Positions 1 through 10,300 are shown, counted from the first letter of the stretch. The stretch: DNA of 64,000 nt from Oscillospiraceae bacterium (GCA_015068325.1 SVKQ01000008.1:1-64000), one strand, 5' to 3'. Notes: generated by a model not told the origin, from the sequence alone. A program made the numbers and translations.

Positions 1-1
1 G

Positions 2-331
2 TGGATCTCCGTGATTCGTCTGCCCGATTTCGTGACCGCGGATGATTTTGCGTGGGCCGTCGAGGAGGCGGCAAGGAAAAAGAAGACAGACTTCTCGAAG
101 GCAGAGTTCCTGACCTATGATGAGGGGCTGTGCGTTCAATGTCTGCATGTAGGTGCCTATGATGATGAACCCGCTACGGTTGCCCGGATGCATGAGTATA
201 TGGAGACCCAGGGATATGTTCTGGACATAACAAGTCAGAGAATGCACCATGAGATTTATTTGAGCGACGCAAGAAAAGTGGCGCCGGAAAAGCGGAAAAC
301 TGTGATTCGGCACCCGATCCGAAAGGGATAA
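2..331 (+). CDS. GyrI-like small-molecule-binding domain protein, C-terminal part (5' truncated by window edge)
   Basis: The reading frame is open to the left edge of the window, so the true start lies outside and only about 109 C-terminal residues are seen. The visible part contains stretches such as VQCLHVGAYDDEPATV and HEIYLSDARKV, typical of the C-terminal half of GyrI-like/effector-binding domains, which bind small hydrophobic or cationic ligands as stand-alone proteins or fused to AraC-type regulators. The next gene is an AraC regulator with its own GyrI-like domain, so the two may belong to one ligand-response locus. Function beyond ligand binding cannot be read from the sequence. Family assignment is from motif recognition only. 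Confidence 0.7.
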   Translation, partial: WISVIRLPDFVTADDFAWAVEEAARKKKTDFSKAEFLTYDEGLCVQCLHVGAYDDEPATVARMHEYMETQGYVLDITSQRMHHEIYLSDARKVAPEKRKTVIRHPIRKG

Positions 332-360
332 TGGCAGGACAGATCCGGGCAGGAAATGAC

Positions 361-389
361 AGGACAATTTCCGCTTTATCAGATACAAT
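361..389 (+). promoter_or_regulatory. possible sigma-A promoter of the AraC-family gene
   Basis: AGGACA (361-366), 17-bp spacer, TACAAT (384-389), about 30 bp before the AraC-type start codon. The -35 is a 4/6 match, so this is only a plausible promoter. Confidence 0.35.
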
Positions 390-418
390 GATCCTAACAA
401 GGGACGGAGGATCCGCCG

Positions 419-1312
419 ATGGAGTGGCTTACCAGCATTCGTACAGCAATCGATTATATGGAAGAGCATCTGACTGACGATATCAGTGCGCAGGATGTGG
501 CCGACAGGGTGCATCTTTCCCTGTTTTTCCTCCAGAGAGGCTTTTCGCTGATGACCGGCTGCGGAATCGGAGAATACATGCGAAACCGCAGACTGTATCA
601 GGCGGCCCTGGATCTGAAGGAGACGGATGACAGAGTGATCGACATTGCATTTCGGTACGGGTATGAAACGCCGGAAAGTTTTACAAAGGCTTTCTCCCGT
701 TTTCACGGTGTCACACCTTCGCAGGTCCGTGACGGGGCCGCCGGAAAAGTCTTTCTTCCCTTGACAATCAAATTATCGGTACAAGGAGGCAGTCAAATGG
801 ATGTTAAAATTGCGCCAATGTTTCCGTTCAAGGTCATCGGTTTTCAGAAGGTTTTCGATAATGAAACTGCCTATGCAGAAATTCCGAAGTTCTGGGATGA
901 GATCTGTGAAAAGTATGCTTATAACGTGTATGCCGGAAATGCACCGGTGAATCCCTATGAGCAGGCCCTGGTGGACAACTGCATCGGGGAGTACGGTGTC
1001 TGCATCGACGATATCGGCGGAGGCAAATTCCGCTATCTGATCGCGGGCAAGTACACAGGCGGATCGGTACCGGAGGGCATGGTGGTCTACGAGTTTCCAA
1101 GGAATGAATGGGCCATATTCAATTGCATCGGTCCAAATCCTCAGACACTGCAGAGCGTGAACACCCGAATCTTCTCTGAATGGCTGCCCGGCAATCCGGA
1201 TTATGAGCTGAGCGGAAATGCAACGGTTGAGTGGTATGACTGTGTAAACGGGGAAATGACTGACCCGGATTATCATAGTGCGATCTGGGTACCGGTGAAG
1301 AGAAAAAAGTAA
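419..1312 (+). CDS. AraC-family transcriptional regulator with GyrI-like effector-binding domain
   Basis: A 297-residue protein. Residues about 8-105 form the two helix-turn-helix motifs of the AraC/XylS family, the second around VIDIAFRYGYETPESF with the typical FSRFHGVTPSQVR ending. From about residue 127 (MDVKIAPMFPFKVIG) to the C-terminus it is a GyrI-like/Rob-type effector domain. Such regulators activate genes, often efflux pumps, on binding a small lipophilic ligand. Start chosen at 419 because GGACGGAGG lies just upstream. A GyrI-like protein ends 88 bp upstream on the same strand. No target gene can be named. Codon use is less GC-biased than most of the window, compatible with accessory DNA. 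Confidence 0.88.
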   Translation: MEWLTSIRTAIDYMEEHLTDDISAQDVADRVHLSLFFLQRGFSLMTGCGIGEYMRNRRLYQAALDLKETDDRVIDIAFRYGYETPESFTKAFSRFHGVTPSQVRDGAAGKVFLPLTIKLSVQGGSQMDVKIAPMFPFKVIGFQKVFDNETAYAEIPKFWDEICEKYAYNVYAGNAPVNPYEQALVDNCIGEYGVCIDDIGGGKFRYLIAGKYTGGSVPEGMVVYEFPRNEWAIFNCIGPNPQTLQSVNTRIFSEWLPGNPDYELSGNATVEWYDCVNGEMTDPDYHSAIWVPVKRKK

Positions 1313-1343
1313 GCAAATTATCAATTACAGCTCTATACCATAA

Positions 1344-1391
1344 AAAAGGAAGATGACCTGCACATGAACATGCAGATCATCTTCCTTTTGT
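1344..1391 (+). terminator. factor-independent terminator after the AraC-type regulator
   Basis: A 19-nt stem (1344-1362 pairing with 1371-1389, one mismatch) around an 8-nt loop, with A-rich left and T-rich right ends, so it could act in both directions. It closes the AraC-type unit. Confidence 0.8.
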
Positions 1392-1512
1392 TGCCAACCC
1401 TGCCAGCCAGATGCCCAAATCAGTTTTTTGATTAAAACTGTCTTACGAACATCCATCTAAACGGCGGGGGCGTTCTTTTTTCGGAAAATGCGGCTCAAAT
1501 CCATTCGCTGTA

Positions 1513-1542
1513 TTGAAATAAACGGCACTGTTGTGGTAACAT
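1513..1542 (+). promoter_or_regulatory. possible promoter of glpP
   Basis: TTGAAA (1513-1518) and TAACAT (1537-1542) are separated by 18 bp, ending 35 bp before the glpP start. The match is moderate. Confidence 0.35.
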
Positions 1543-1577
1543 AATCAATTAGAAAAATGCAGAAAGGATGTGCCGTC

Positions 1578-2135
1578 ATGCCCCATCCGCTGATTGCTCT
1601 GCTGGAGCAGAACCCGGTGATCCCCGCGCTGAAGGACGAGTCGCAGCTGGCCGCGGACGCCCCGTCCCGGGTGGCGTTCCTGCTGTGCGGAGACATCTGC
1701 ACGGTGGGCCGGCTGATCGGCCAGCTCCACGCCCAGGACAGACGGGCCGTGGTGCACGCCGATCTGATCACAGGGCTGGCCCAGAAGGAGATCGCCGTGG
1801 ACTTTCTGCGCCGCTGCGGCGCCGACGGTATCATATCCACCCGCCCGCCGATGATCCGCCGGGGCCGGGAGCTGGGGCTGCTGACGGTGATGCGCTTTTT
1901 CGCCATCGACTCCAAGGCTGTCAGCAATCTGGCGCGGGAGACGGCCGTCGTCATGCCCGACGTGATTGAGGTGCTACCGGGCGCCATCCCCCGGGTGATT
2001 GGATCGCTGGTCCGGGAGCTGCCCGTACCGCTGATCGCCGGCGGCCTGCTGCGCAGCAAGGCCGACATTCTGGCCGCGTTGGGTGCCGGCGCCATGTGCG
2101 TATCCACCAGCGACGTAGCCCTGTGGGCGCTGTGA
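1578..2135 (+). CDS. glpP: glycerol-3-phosphate responsive antiterminator GlpP
   Basis: A 185-residue TIM-barrel-like protein matching GlpP: early motif PVIPALKDE, core [20 protein letters not shown] and the C-terminal [20 protein letters not shown]-type phosphate-binding loop followed by VSTS. In Bacillus, GlpP with glycerol-3-phosphate binds glp leader mRNAs and prevents termination. No glpF/glpK/glpD lies in this window, so its targets must be elsewhere. Start set at 1578 rather than an upstream in-frame ATG at 1557, because AAAGGA ends 9-10 nt before 1578 and the 1557 codon precedes that ribosome site. It is followed 34 bp later by mnmG. Confidence 0.88.
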   Translation: MPHPLIALLEQNPVIPALKDESQLAADAPSRVAFLLCGDICTVGRLIGQLHAQDRRAVVHADLITGLAQKEIAVDFLRRCGADGIISTRPPMIRRGRELGLLTVMRFFAIDSKAVSNLARETAVVMPDVIEVLPGAIPRVIGSLVRELPVPLIAGGLLRSKADILAALGAGAMCVSTSDVALWAL

Positions 2136-2169
2136 GGCCGCTTATCCTATTTTTGCAGGAGCATACCGT

Positions 2170-4038
2170 ATGCATGAGTTTTCCGCCGGACAATTTGATA
2201 TCGCCGTGGTCGGTGCGGGTCACGCCGGCATCGAAGCGGCCCTGGCCGCTGCCCGGCTGGGATGCCGGACGGTGTGCTTCACCATCCACCTGGACGCGGT
2301 AGGCAACATGCCCTGCAACCCCGCCATCGGCGGCACCGGCAAGGGTCACCTGGTGCGGGAGCTGGACGCCCTGGGTGGCGAGATGGCCCGCGCCGCTGAC
2401 GCCGCCTGCATCCAGTACCGGATGCTGAACCGGGGCAAGGGGCCGGCCGTATGGTCCCTGCGGGCCCAGGCGGACCGACGCCTCTACCAGCAGGTGATGA
2501 AGCACACGCTGGAGCGGCAGGAAAACCTGACGCTGCGGCAGGCGGAGGTAGTGGATATCCGCACCGCCGGCGGCCGCGTGTCCCAGGTGGTGCTGCGCAC
2601 CGGCGCCGTGTACGACGTGCGCGCCGTGGTCATCGCCACCGGCACGTACCTCCGGGGCCGCACCATCGTGGGGGAGTGCGTGGAGAACTCCGGCCCAGAC
2701 GGGCTGCACCCGTCCCTGGCCCTGGCCGACCGTCTGTTGGCACTGGGGCTGCCGCTGCGCCGTTTCAAGACCGGCACGCCGCCCCGCCTCAACGCCCGCA
2801 CTGTGGACTTCAGCAAAATGGAGCTGCAGCGGGGTGACGAAGACCCTCTTCCCTTCAGCTTTTCCACCGGGAACGCACCGGAGAACCTCGCCGTGTGTTA
2901 CCTGACCTACACCAACGAGGAGACCCACCGCATCATCCGGGAAAATCTGGACCGCAGCCCCCTCTACTCCGGCGTCATCGAGGGGGTAGGGCCCCGGTAC
3001 TGTCCCTCCATTGAGACGAAGATCGTCCGCTTTGCCGACAAGCCCCGGCACCAGCTGTTCATCGAGCCCATGGGGCTCTACACGGAGGAGCTGTATGTGC
3101 AGGGTCTGTCCTCTTCCCTGCCGGAGGACGTGCAGCGACAGATGCTGCGCACCATTCCCGGTCTGGAGCACGCGGAGATGACCCGGCCCGCCTACGCCAT
3201 CGAATACGACTGCATCGACCCGCTGGCACTACGGCCCACGCTGGAGACAAAGCAGGTGGCCGGGCTCTACGGTGCCGGGCAATTCAACGGCTCCTCCGGT
3301 TACGAAGAGGCGGCGGTGCAGGGCTTTGTGGCCGGCGTCAACGCGGCGCTGGCGCTGCAGGGACGGCCGTCGCTGATTCTGAAGCGCAGCGAGAGCTACA
3401 TCGGCACGCTGATCGACGACCTGGTCACCAAGGGTACCGACGAGCCATACCGCATCATGACCAGCCGCTCGGAATACCGGCTGCTGCTGCGGCAGGACAA
3501 CGCCGACCGGCGCCTGACGGCCATCGGCCACCGGATCGGGCTGGTCAGCGATGCACGGCTGCGCTCCGTGGAAGAGAAATATAGGGCCGTGGACCGGGAG
3601 ATTCACCGGTTGGAGCACACCGGCATCGCCGGCAGCGAAGCGCTCAACCGGCTGTTGGCAGAGCGCGGCACGGCACCCGTCACCGACGGCTGCCGCCTGA
3701 TCGACCTGCTGCGGCGGCCCCAGCTGTCTTACGGCGATCTGGCACCCTTTGACCCGGAGCGCCCGACTCTGGACAAAGCCGCGGCAGAGCAGGTGGAGAT
3801 TGCTGTGAAGTACGAGGGCTACATCCGCCGCCAGCTGCGGGACGTGGAGGAATTCGAACGGCTGGAGCGGCACCGGCTGCCACCCGATGCGGATTACCAC
3901 CGCATCCAGGGCCTGCGGCTGGAGGCGCGGGAAAAGCTCTCCGCCATCCGGCCGGACAACCTGGGCCAGGCCGGCCGCATCTCCGGCGTATCACCGGCAG
4001 ACGTGGCCGCGCTGATGATCTGGCTGGAGAAAAGGTGA
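2170..4038 (+). CDS. mnmG: tRNA uridine-5-carboxymethylaminomethyl(34) synthesis enzyme MnmG (GidA)
   Basis: A 622-residue FAD protein, normal length for MnmG. It has the N-terminal dinucleotide-binding motif [12 protein letters not shown] (residues about 13-24), the MnmG signature [20 protein letters not shown], a second motif [18 protein letters not shown], and the C-terminal helical domain used to contact MnmE. With MnmE it adds the carboxymethylaminomethyl (or aminomethyl) group to U34 of tRNAs reading NNR codons. AGGAG lies 9 nt upstream of the start. In many Firmicutes mnmE and mnmG are adjacent; here mnmE is about 44 kb away (48.3 kb) and mnmG follows glpP instead. Confidence 0.97.
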   Translation: MHEFSAGQFDIAVVGAGHAGIEAALAAARLGCRTVCFTIHLDAVGNMPCNPAIGGTGKGHLVRELDALGGEMARAADAACIQYRMLNRGKGPAVWSLRAQADRRLYQQVMKHTLERQENLTLRQAEVVDIRTAGGRVSQVVLRTGAVYDVRAVVIATGTYLRGRTIVGECVENSGPDGLHPSLALADRLLALGLPLRRFKTGTPPRLNARTVDFSKMELQRGDEDPLPFSFSTGNAPENLAVCYLTYTNEETHRIIRENLDRSPLYSGVIEGVGPRYCPSIETKIVRFADKPRHQLFIEPMGLYTEELYVQGLSSSLPEDVQRQMLRTIPGLEHAEMTRPAYAIEYDCIDPLALRPTLETKQVAGLYGAGQFNGSSGYEEAAVQGFVAGVNAALALQGRPSLILKRSESYIGTLIDDLVTKGTDEPYRIMTSRSEYRLLLRQDNADRRLTAIGHRIGLVSDARLRSVEEKYRAVDREIHRLEHTGIAGSEALNRLLAERGTAPVTDGCRLIDLLRRPQLSYGDLAPFDPERPTLDKAAAEQVEIAVKYEGYIRRQLRDVEEFERLERHRLPPDADYHRIQGLRLEAREKLSAIRPDNLGQAGRISGVSPADVAALMIWLEKR

Positions 4039-4046
4039 CAAGACCA

Positions 4047-4075
4047 TTTTCTTTTTCCAGATGACGTGTTATAAT
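4047..4075 (+). promoter_or_regulatory. promoter of the murT-gatD unit (extended -10)
   Basis: TATAAT at 4070-4075 is preceded by TGT (extended -10, TGN). The -35 at 4047-4052 is a weak TTTTCT at 17 bp. It ends 50 bp before murT and follows the mnmG stop codon. Confidence 0.55.
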
Positions 4076-4124
4076 AGTCGGGTATTTTTTCGCCGCATCT
4101 CCCACAAACAGATACAGAGAAGGA

Positions 4125-5441
4125 ATGATGGCATTGAAATTTATCATCGCCCTGCTGGTGGGCAAGCTGCTGCATCTGATCGGCAAACCGCTGGGCAAGG
4201 CCACCAACCTGCCCGGTGAGGTTGCCCTGAAGCTCTGCCCGGACCTGTTCTCCCACTTCCGCTTCCGCGGCAAGGTGCTGGCCGTGACCGGCTCCAACGG
4301 CAAGACCACCACCGCCAATGCCGTGGCCCACATCCTCAGCCGCAGCGGCCGCTCCGTGGTCAACAACGCCAAAGGGTCCAACCTGACCGGCGGCGTGGCC
4401 ACCACGCTGCTGTGCAGCAGCCGGCTCAGCGGCACGGTACCCCAAGACTTCGTGGTGCTGGAGGTGGATGAGCGCTATTCCCGCCTGATCTTCCGGGGCT
4501 TTGCGCCGGATCTGATGCTGGTAACCAACCTGTTCCGGGATCAGCTGACCCGCAACGGCAACGTGGATGTGATCGTGGCCAAGCTGACGGAGGCCATCGG
4601 GCCCGGTACCAGGCTGGTGCTCAACGCCAACGACCCCATCAGCGCCGACCTCGCGCCGGACAACGAGCGGGTCTACTACGCCATGGCCCGTACCGATGCC
4701 TCCACCGACACCTCCGTCAACATCACCCACGATGCCAAGGTGTGCCCCCGGTGCTTCGGAAAGATGCACTACGACTTCTTCCACTACAACCACATCGGGC
4801 AGTTCACCTGCACCAACTGTGGCTACACCACGCCGGAGGCCGCCTATGTAACCGACAACGTGGACTTCGCCGCCGGCGTTTTCACTTTCAACGGCTGCCG
4901 CACCTCCGGTTTCTTCTACAGCCCGTATCTGCTGATGGATCTCACCGCCGCCATCGCCCTGTGCTGCGAGGCGGGCATTCCCCAGAGCACAGCGCTGGAG
5001 CACGCCGCCACCTTCACCGTGAGCCGGCAGCGCTTCCGGGAGTTCGCCATCGGCCGGCGTAAGGCGGTGCTGATTCTGTCCAAAAACCAGAACCCCGTCT
5101 CCTTCGACCAGTCCATCTCCTATGTACTGGAGCAGGAGGAGCGGAAGAACGTAATCATCTACGTCAACAACATCAACCACACCGACAATAAGGACACCAC
5201 CTGGCTCTATGACATCTCTTTCGAGCGGCTCAACGGCAGGATCGACTCGCTGATCTGCACAGGGCCCCGGGCCTATGACCTGGCGGTGCGGCTGCAGCTG
5301 AGCGGCTTCGACATGGACACAGTGCTGGTGGAGCCGGATCTGGATCAGCTCAAGCCCGTTCTGGAGCGCACCGAGGGCACGCTCTATATCCTGACGGAGC
5401 TCTACGACGCCAACGCCATCGTCAAGGCTGTGACCAAGTGA
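4125..5441 (+). CDS. murT: lipid II isoglutaminyl synthase, Mur-ligase-like subunit MurT
   Basis: A 438-residue protein with the MurT architecture. Residues 56-63 are the Mur-ligase P-loop GSNGKTTT, followed by NNAKGSNLTGG. A Cys4 zinc ribbon (C207, C210, C229, C232; CPRC and CTNC) is inserted in the central domain, and a C-terminal DUF1727 domain contains WLYD (D363), at the place of the aspartate important for catalysis in characterised MurT. MurT with GatD amidates the D-Glu of lipid II to D-isoglutamine, at the cytoplasmic membrane. The GatD-like partner follows after 13 bp. Start chosen at 4125 after AGAAGGA; M2 (4128) is an alternative. All key residues look intact here, unlike in the partner. 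Confidence 0.95.
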   Translation: MMALKFIIALLVGKLLHLIGKPLGKATNLPGEVALKLCPDLFSHFRFRGKVLAVTGSNGKTTTANAVAHILSRSGRSVVNNAKGSNLTGGVATTLLCSSRLSGTVPQDFVVLEVDERYSRLIFRGFAPDLMLVTNLFRDQLTRNGNVDVIVAKLTEAIGPGTRLVLNANDPISADLAPDNERVYYAMARTDASTDTSVNITHDAKVCPRCFGKMHYDFFHYNHIGQFTCTNCGYTTPEAAYVTDNVDFAAGVFTFNGCRTSGFFYSPYLLMDLTAAIALCCEAGIPQSTALEHAATFTVSRQRFREFAIGRRKAVLILSKNQNPVSFDQSISYVLEQEERKNVIIYVNNINHTDNKDTTWLYDISFERLNGRIDSLICTGPRAYDLAVRLQLSGFDMDTVLVEPDLDQLKPVLERTEGTLYILTELYDANAIVKAVTK

Positions 5442-5454
5442 GGAGGGATACGCG

Positions 5455-6168
5455 ATGGAACCTGTGAAGATCCTTTGGCTGTACAGCGACCTGCTGGACC
5501 TGTACGGCGACCGGGGCAACCTCACCGCCGTCACCTGCCGCCTGCGGGGCGCCGGCATCCCCTTTGCAGTGGAGGAAAAGAGCATCTATGACGAACTGAC
5601 ACCCGAGGACTATCAGCTGATCTATGCCGGGCCCGGCAAGGACAGGAACCTGCTGCGGGCTGCGGAGCATCTGGCCGGATACGGTGACGCCCTCCGCCGC
5701 AGCGTGGAGAAAGGCACCGTCTTTCTGGTCACCGGCAACGCCCAGCTGCTGTTCGGTCGGGAGATTCGGGACGCCGACGGCACCAGCTGTCCCGCCGCAG
5801 GGCTCTTTGACTACGTTGGCCGGATCACCGGCGAGGTGTTCATAGACGACGTGGTACTCTGCCCCGTTTTCGATCCGGGCAAAGCCGTCTACGGCTTTAT
5901 CAACCGCACATCACAGCTGATCCCCGGCGAGGACAGCTATCCCCTCTTCCGCGTAGTTTACGCCCAGAAGCCCATCGGCAGCGCCGAGGGCACGCTGTAC
6001 CGCAACTTTATCGGCTCCTGGGCGCTGGGTCCGCTGCTGGCCAAGAACCCCACCCTGCTCTCCTACGTGCTGCGGCAGCTGACGGGCCGGGAGGTCCCCT
6101 TCGACAGCTCGCTGCAGGACACCGCCCTGCTCCGGACACTGGCGGAATTTCCCGCAGTGAACCATTGA
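5455..6168 (+). CDS. gatD: GatD-like glutamine amidotransferase homologue lacking the catalytic Cys and His
   Basis: A 237-residue class I (GATase_3/CobQ-like) amidotransferase in the standard position after murT, with family motifs LYSDLLDLYGDRGN at the N-terminus and IYAGPGKDRN. In characterised GatD the nucleophile sits in a CGGYQ-like elbow; here the equivalent is TGNAQ with Thr93 in place of Cys. The His of the YLHGP-like motif is Leu191 (WALGP). As read, the protein should not hydrolyse glutamine. It may be a structural partner letting MurT use free ammonia, take ammonia from another enzyme, or regulate MurT. The frame is intact and codon use is normal, so it does not look like a decaying gene. 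The alignment is by eye against remembered GatD motifs. Confidence 0.85.
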   Translation: MEPVKILWLYSDLLDLYGDRGNLTAVTCRLRGAGIPFAVEEKSIYDELTPEDYQLIYAGPGKDRNLLRAAEHLAGYGDALRRSVEKGTVFLVTGNAQLLFGREIRDADGTSCPAAGLFDYVGRITGEVFIDDVVLCPVFDPGKAVYGFINRTSQLIPGEDSYPLFRVVYAQKPIGSAEGTLYRNFIGSWALGPLLAKNPTLLSYVLRQLTGREVPFDSSLQDTALLRTLAEFPAVNH

Positions 6169-6198
6169 TCTTGCTTTATACAGGAGGAACATGATCCC

Positions 6199-7212
6199 AT
6201 GCCGTCTATCAAATACATCGCCCGTGTGCTTTCCGGCGTCCGCTTCAAAAAGATGGACCACATGATGGACATCGTCAAGGAGAAGTGCGGGCAGGGGAAG
6301 CTGCATACCTTTTTCGACATGGTCTGGTGCGGCATCCGCTACGGCGCCGGCTACTACGACTACGTGCAGTTCGGTTTCTACAACATGAACGGCAAGCAGC
6401 GGGACACCTACCTGACCCGCGTGCGCAACAAGAAGGTACAGGACATCCTGAACCCCGGCGGGCTGGACTATGACTCCGGCGACAAGCTGCTGGGCAACGA
6501 GATGTTCGCCCCCTATCTGGGCCGCAGGACGCTCAACGGCGAGACCTGCACCCAAGAGGAGTTCGCGGATTTCATCGCCGGGCAGGAGGCCATCTTCGCC
6601 AAGATCAACCACGGTGGATGCGGCGTGGGCGTGGAGAAGCTGTATGTGAAGGACTTCGACTCCCCCGAGGCCATGCTGGCCTACATCCGGGAGAAGAAAG
6701 AGATCGTGTTGGAGCACGTGCTGACCCAACACCCGGACATGGAGCGGCTGCACCCCGGCTCCGTCAACTGCCTGCGCATCACCACCGATCGGGTGGGCGA
6801 CACCGTTCACATCGCCTATATCTCCGTGAAAATGGGACGGGGCGACGGCGTGTGCGACAACTCCGGCCAGGGCGGCGTGCTGTGCCGGGTGGATCCGGAC
6901 ACCGGCAGGATCATGTCCGATGCCACTGACGACTACTTCCACGTCTACGACCGGCACCCGGACACCGGCATCGTCTTCAAGGGCTATCAGCTCCCCATGA
7001 TCCCGGAGGCCATCGCGCTGGTCAGGGAGGCCGCCATGCACTTCCCCGGCGTGAACCACGTGGGCTGGGACATCGCCATCACTCCCAACGGCCCCGCCGT
7101 CATCGAGGGCAATGACTTCCCCGGCACTGACCTGTGCCAGCTGGTGCCCTTCTGCCCCGACAAGACCGGCCTGTGGCCCTACTACAAGGAGATCCTGCAC
7201 CTGAAAAAGTGA
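6199..7212 (+). CDS. ATP-grasp protein of the sugar-transfer-associated (ATPgrasp_ST) type
   Basis: A 337-residue protein resembling the alpha-L-glutamate-ligase-related / sugar-transfer-associated ATP-grasp family: central FAKINHGGCGVGVEKL (nucleotide-binding loop), VLEHVLTQHPDM, NCLRI, and the C-terminal metal/ATP motif AVIEGNDFPG. ATP-grasp enzymes activate a carboxylate as acyl-phosphate and join it to an amine or similar group. Members are frequent beside capsule or wall-polymer genes. It starts 30 bp after gatD, with GGAGG upstream, and is probably co-transcribed with murT-gatD, suggesting a role in envelope precursor modification. The substrate is unknown. No signal peptide or membrane segment is apparent. 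Confidence 0.8.
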   Translation: MPSIKYIARVLSGVRFKKMDHMMDIVKEKCGQGKLHTFFDMVWCGIRYGAGYYDYVQFGFYNMNGKQRDTYLTRVRNKKVQDILNPGGLDYDSGDKLLGNEMFAPYLGRRTLNGETCTQEEFADFIAGQEAIFAKINHGGCGVGVEKLYVKDFDSPEAMLAYIREKKEIVLEHVLTQHPDMERLHPGSVNCLRITTDRVGDTVHIAYISVKMGRGDGVCDNSGQGGVLCRVDPDTGRIMSDATDDYFHVYDRHPDTGIVFKGYQLPMIPEAIALVREAAMHFPGVNHVGWDIAITPNGPAVIEGNDFPGTDLCQLVPFCPDKTGLWPYYKEILHLKK

Positions 7213-7225
7213 CCGGATAGTAAAG

Positions 7226-7258
7226 GACCCGGCGCTGAAATGGCACCGGGTCTCTTTT
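7226..7258 (+). terminator. terminator of the murT-gatD-ATP-grasp unit
   Basis: A hairpin with GACCCGG (7226-7232) pairing with CCGGGTC (7246-7252), extended inward with one mismatch, followed by CTCTTTTC. Confidence 0.75.
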
Positions 7259-7266
7259 CGTCCAAG

Positions 7267-7300
7267 AAAAATGAGGTGTCCTGCCGGACGCCTCATTTTT
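7267..7300 (-). terminator. terminator of nifJ (bidirectional sequence)
   Basis: A 15-nt stem (7267-7281 with 7286-7300, one wobble/mismatch) around a TGCC loop, with A5 on one side and T5 on the other. It lies 12 bp past the nifJ stop on the minus strand. Confidence 0.8.
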
Positions 7301-7312
7301 CTTTTACGGGGA

Positions 7313-10300
7313 TCAGCCGTTGTACATCTCCACCAGCTTCAGCAAGTGGTCATAGCGGGTCTTGGCCTCCGCCTCGTTGCGCTCGAACAGCTCGCCGGCA
7401 CGCTCGGGGAACTCGCGGGTCAGGCGGGAGTAACGGGCCTCGTTCATTAGGAACTCCTGATAACCGCCGGCCGGCGCCTTGGAGTCCAGCGTGAACTTCT
7501 TGTCGGCGGCGGGGTTGTAGCGGAACAGGTTCCAGTAGCCGCAGTCCACCGCGCGCTTCATCTCCTTCTGGCAGTTCACCATGCCACCCTTGATGGAGTG
7601 CATCTCGCAGGGAGAGTAGCCGATAATCAGGGACGGGCCGGGATAGGCCTCGGCCTCGGTGATGGCCTTGATGGTCTGGGCGGGATTGGCCCCCATGGCC
7701 ACCTGGGCCACGTACACGTAGCCGTACTGCATGGCGATCTCCGCCAGGCTCTTCTTCTTGACCTCCTTGCCGGCGGCGGCGAACTGCGCCACCTGGCCGA
7801 TATTGGAGGCCTTGGAGGCCTGACCGCCGGTGTTGGAGTAGACCTCGGTATCGAAGACGAAGATGTTCACGTCCTGCTTGGAGGCGATGACGTGGTCCAG
7901 TCCGCCGTAGCCGATGTCGTAGGCCCAGCCGTCGCCGCCGAAGATCCACACGCTCTTCTTGCGCAGATAGTCCTTCTTGTCCAGGATCTGAGCCACCAGG
8001 CTGCAGGCACTGCAGTCGCAGAACTGCCCGCCAGCGGCCTTGACAGCTTGGGCGTGAGCCAGCTTTTCCGCGGCAGTGTCGGCGCCGAAGAGCTCCCGGG
8101 CGGTATCGCTGCCAAAGAATCCGATGGTCTCATCAATGGTAGAAATGCACGCCATCAGGGCCTTGACATACTCGTCGGTGGCTGCACTGTTGGCGGCGCC
8201 GTCATCCATGGTATCCAGCCACTTTTGGGCGGCCTCCTTCAGCTCCGGACGGGTCTGGGGCTGGGCGATCAGCTCGCGGGTCTTGGCGGCCAGATCGTCG
8301 CGGATCTTCTGCTGGCCGATCTGCAAGCCCAGGCCGTGCTCGGCGTTGTCCTCGAAGAGGGAGTTGATCCAGGCGGGACCCTTGCCCTCCTTGTTGGTGG
8401 TATAGGGAGAGGTGGCAGCCGGACCGCCCCAGATGGAGGAGCAGCCAGTGGCGTTGGACACGTACATCCGGTCACCGAACAGCTGTGTCACCAGACGGGC
8501 GTAGCTGGTCTCGGCGCAGCCGGCGCAGGAGCCGGAGAACTCCAACAGGGGCTTGCGGAACTGGCTGCCCTTGACGGTGTTGTCCTGCATATCCTTCTTC
8601 TCGCTGACCTTGGCCTCGCAGTAATTGAACACATCCTGCTGGGGCAGCTCGCCCTCCTGGGGCACCATGGACAGTGCGTTGACCGGGCAGACGCCCACGC
8701 ACACGCCGCACCCCATGCAGTCCAACGGACTGACGGCCATGGTGAACTTGTACACACCCTTGCCCTTGCCGGCCTTTACGTCCACGATCTTGGCGGCCTC
8801 GGGCGCAGCGGCGGCCTCGGCCTCGGTCAGCGCATAGGGACGGATGGTGGCGTGGGGGCAGACATAGGCGCACTGGTTGCACTGGATGCACTTGGTGGAA
8901 TCCCAGGTGGGAACGGACACGGCCACGCCGCGCTTCTCATAGGCAGAGGCGCCCAGTTCGAACTGACCGTCCACATGGTCCACGAAGGCGGACACGGGCA
9001 GGCTGTCGCCGTCCATCTTGCCGACGGGATCCAGGATGGCGCCCACCATCTTCACCAGCTCAGGCTTGCCCTCCCGCTCGGCGGGAGCCTTGTCGTCCCC
9101 GATGTCGGCCCAGGCAGCGGGCACGTCGATCTTCTTGAAAGCGGTGGCGCCCAGGTCGATGGCCTTGTAGTTCATATCCACGATGTCCTGACCCTTCTTC
9201 AGGTAGGACTTCTTGGCGGCTTCCTTCATGTAGCCGATGGCCTCCTCCTGTGGCATGACCTTGGCCAGGGTGAAGAACGCGGACTGGAGGATGGTGTTGT
9301 TGCGCTTGCCCATACCGATCTCCAGCGCCAGGTCGATGGCATTGATGGTATAGAGCTGGATGTTGTTGCGGGCGATGTAGCGCTTGGAGGCGGCGTCCAT
9401 GTGGTGCTCCAGCTCAGGCAGATCCCACTGGCAGTTGATCATATACACGCCGCCTGGCTTCACATCCTGCACCATCTTGAAGCCCTTGGTCACGTAGCTG
9501 GGGTTGTGGCAGGCCACGAAGTCGGCCTTGTTGATATAATAGGGGCTGCGGATGGGTTTGTCGCCGAAGCGCAGATGGCTGATGGTGACGCCGCCGGTCT
9601 TCTTGGAGTCGTACTGGAAGTACGCCTGGACATACTTGTCGGTGTGGTCTCCGATGATCTTGATGGAGTTCTTGTTGGCGCCCACGGTACCGTCGCCGCC
9701 CAGACCCCAGAATTTGCACTCGATGGTGCCCTCAGCCGCGGTGTTGGGGCAGTTCTTGTCCTCCGGCAGGGACAGGTTGGTCACATCGTCCACGATGCCG
9801 ATGGTGAACTGGCGCTTCATCTCCGGGCGCTTGAGCTCGTCATACACAGCAAACACGGAGGAGGGAGGAGTATCCTTGCTGCCCAAGCCGTAGCGGCCGC
9901 CGATGACGGCCACGTCGTTCATGCCGGCGTTGGCCAGCGCGGTGACCACGTCCTGATACAGGGGCTCGCCCATAGCGCCGGGCTCCTTGGTGCGGTCCAG
10001 CACGGCGATGCGCTTGGCGGTGGTGGGGATGGCAGCGATCAGCTTGTCCGGGCAGAAGGGGCGGTACAGGCGGACCTTTACCAGACCCACCTTCTCGCCG
10101 TGGGCGTTCAGATAGTCGATGACCTCCTCGGCCACGTCGCAGATGGAGCCCATGGTGACGATGACGCGGTCGGCGTCGGGGGCGCCGTAGTAGTTGAACA
10201 GCTGATAGTCTGTGCCCAGCTTCTCGTTGATCTTGCCCATGTACTTCTCCACCACGGCGGGCAGAGCCTCATAGTACTGGTTGCAGGCTTCGCGGTGCTG

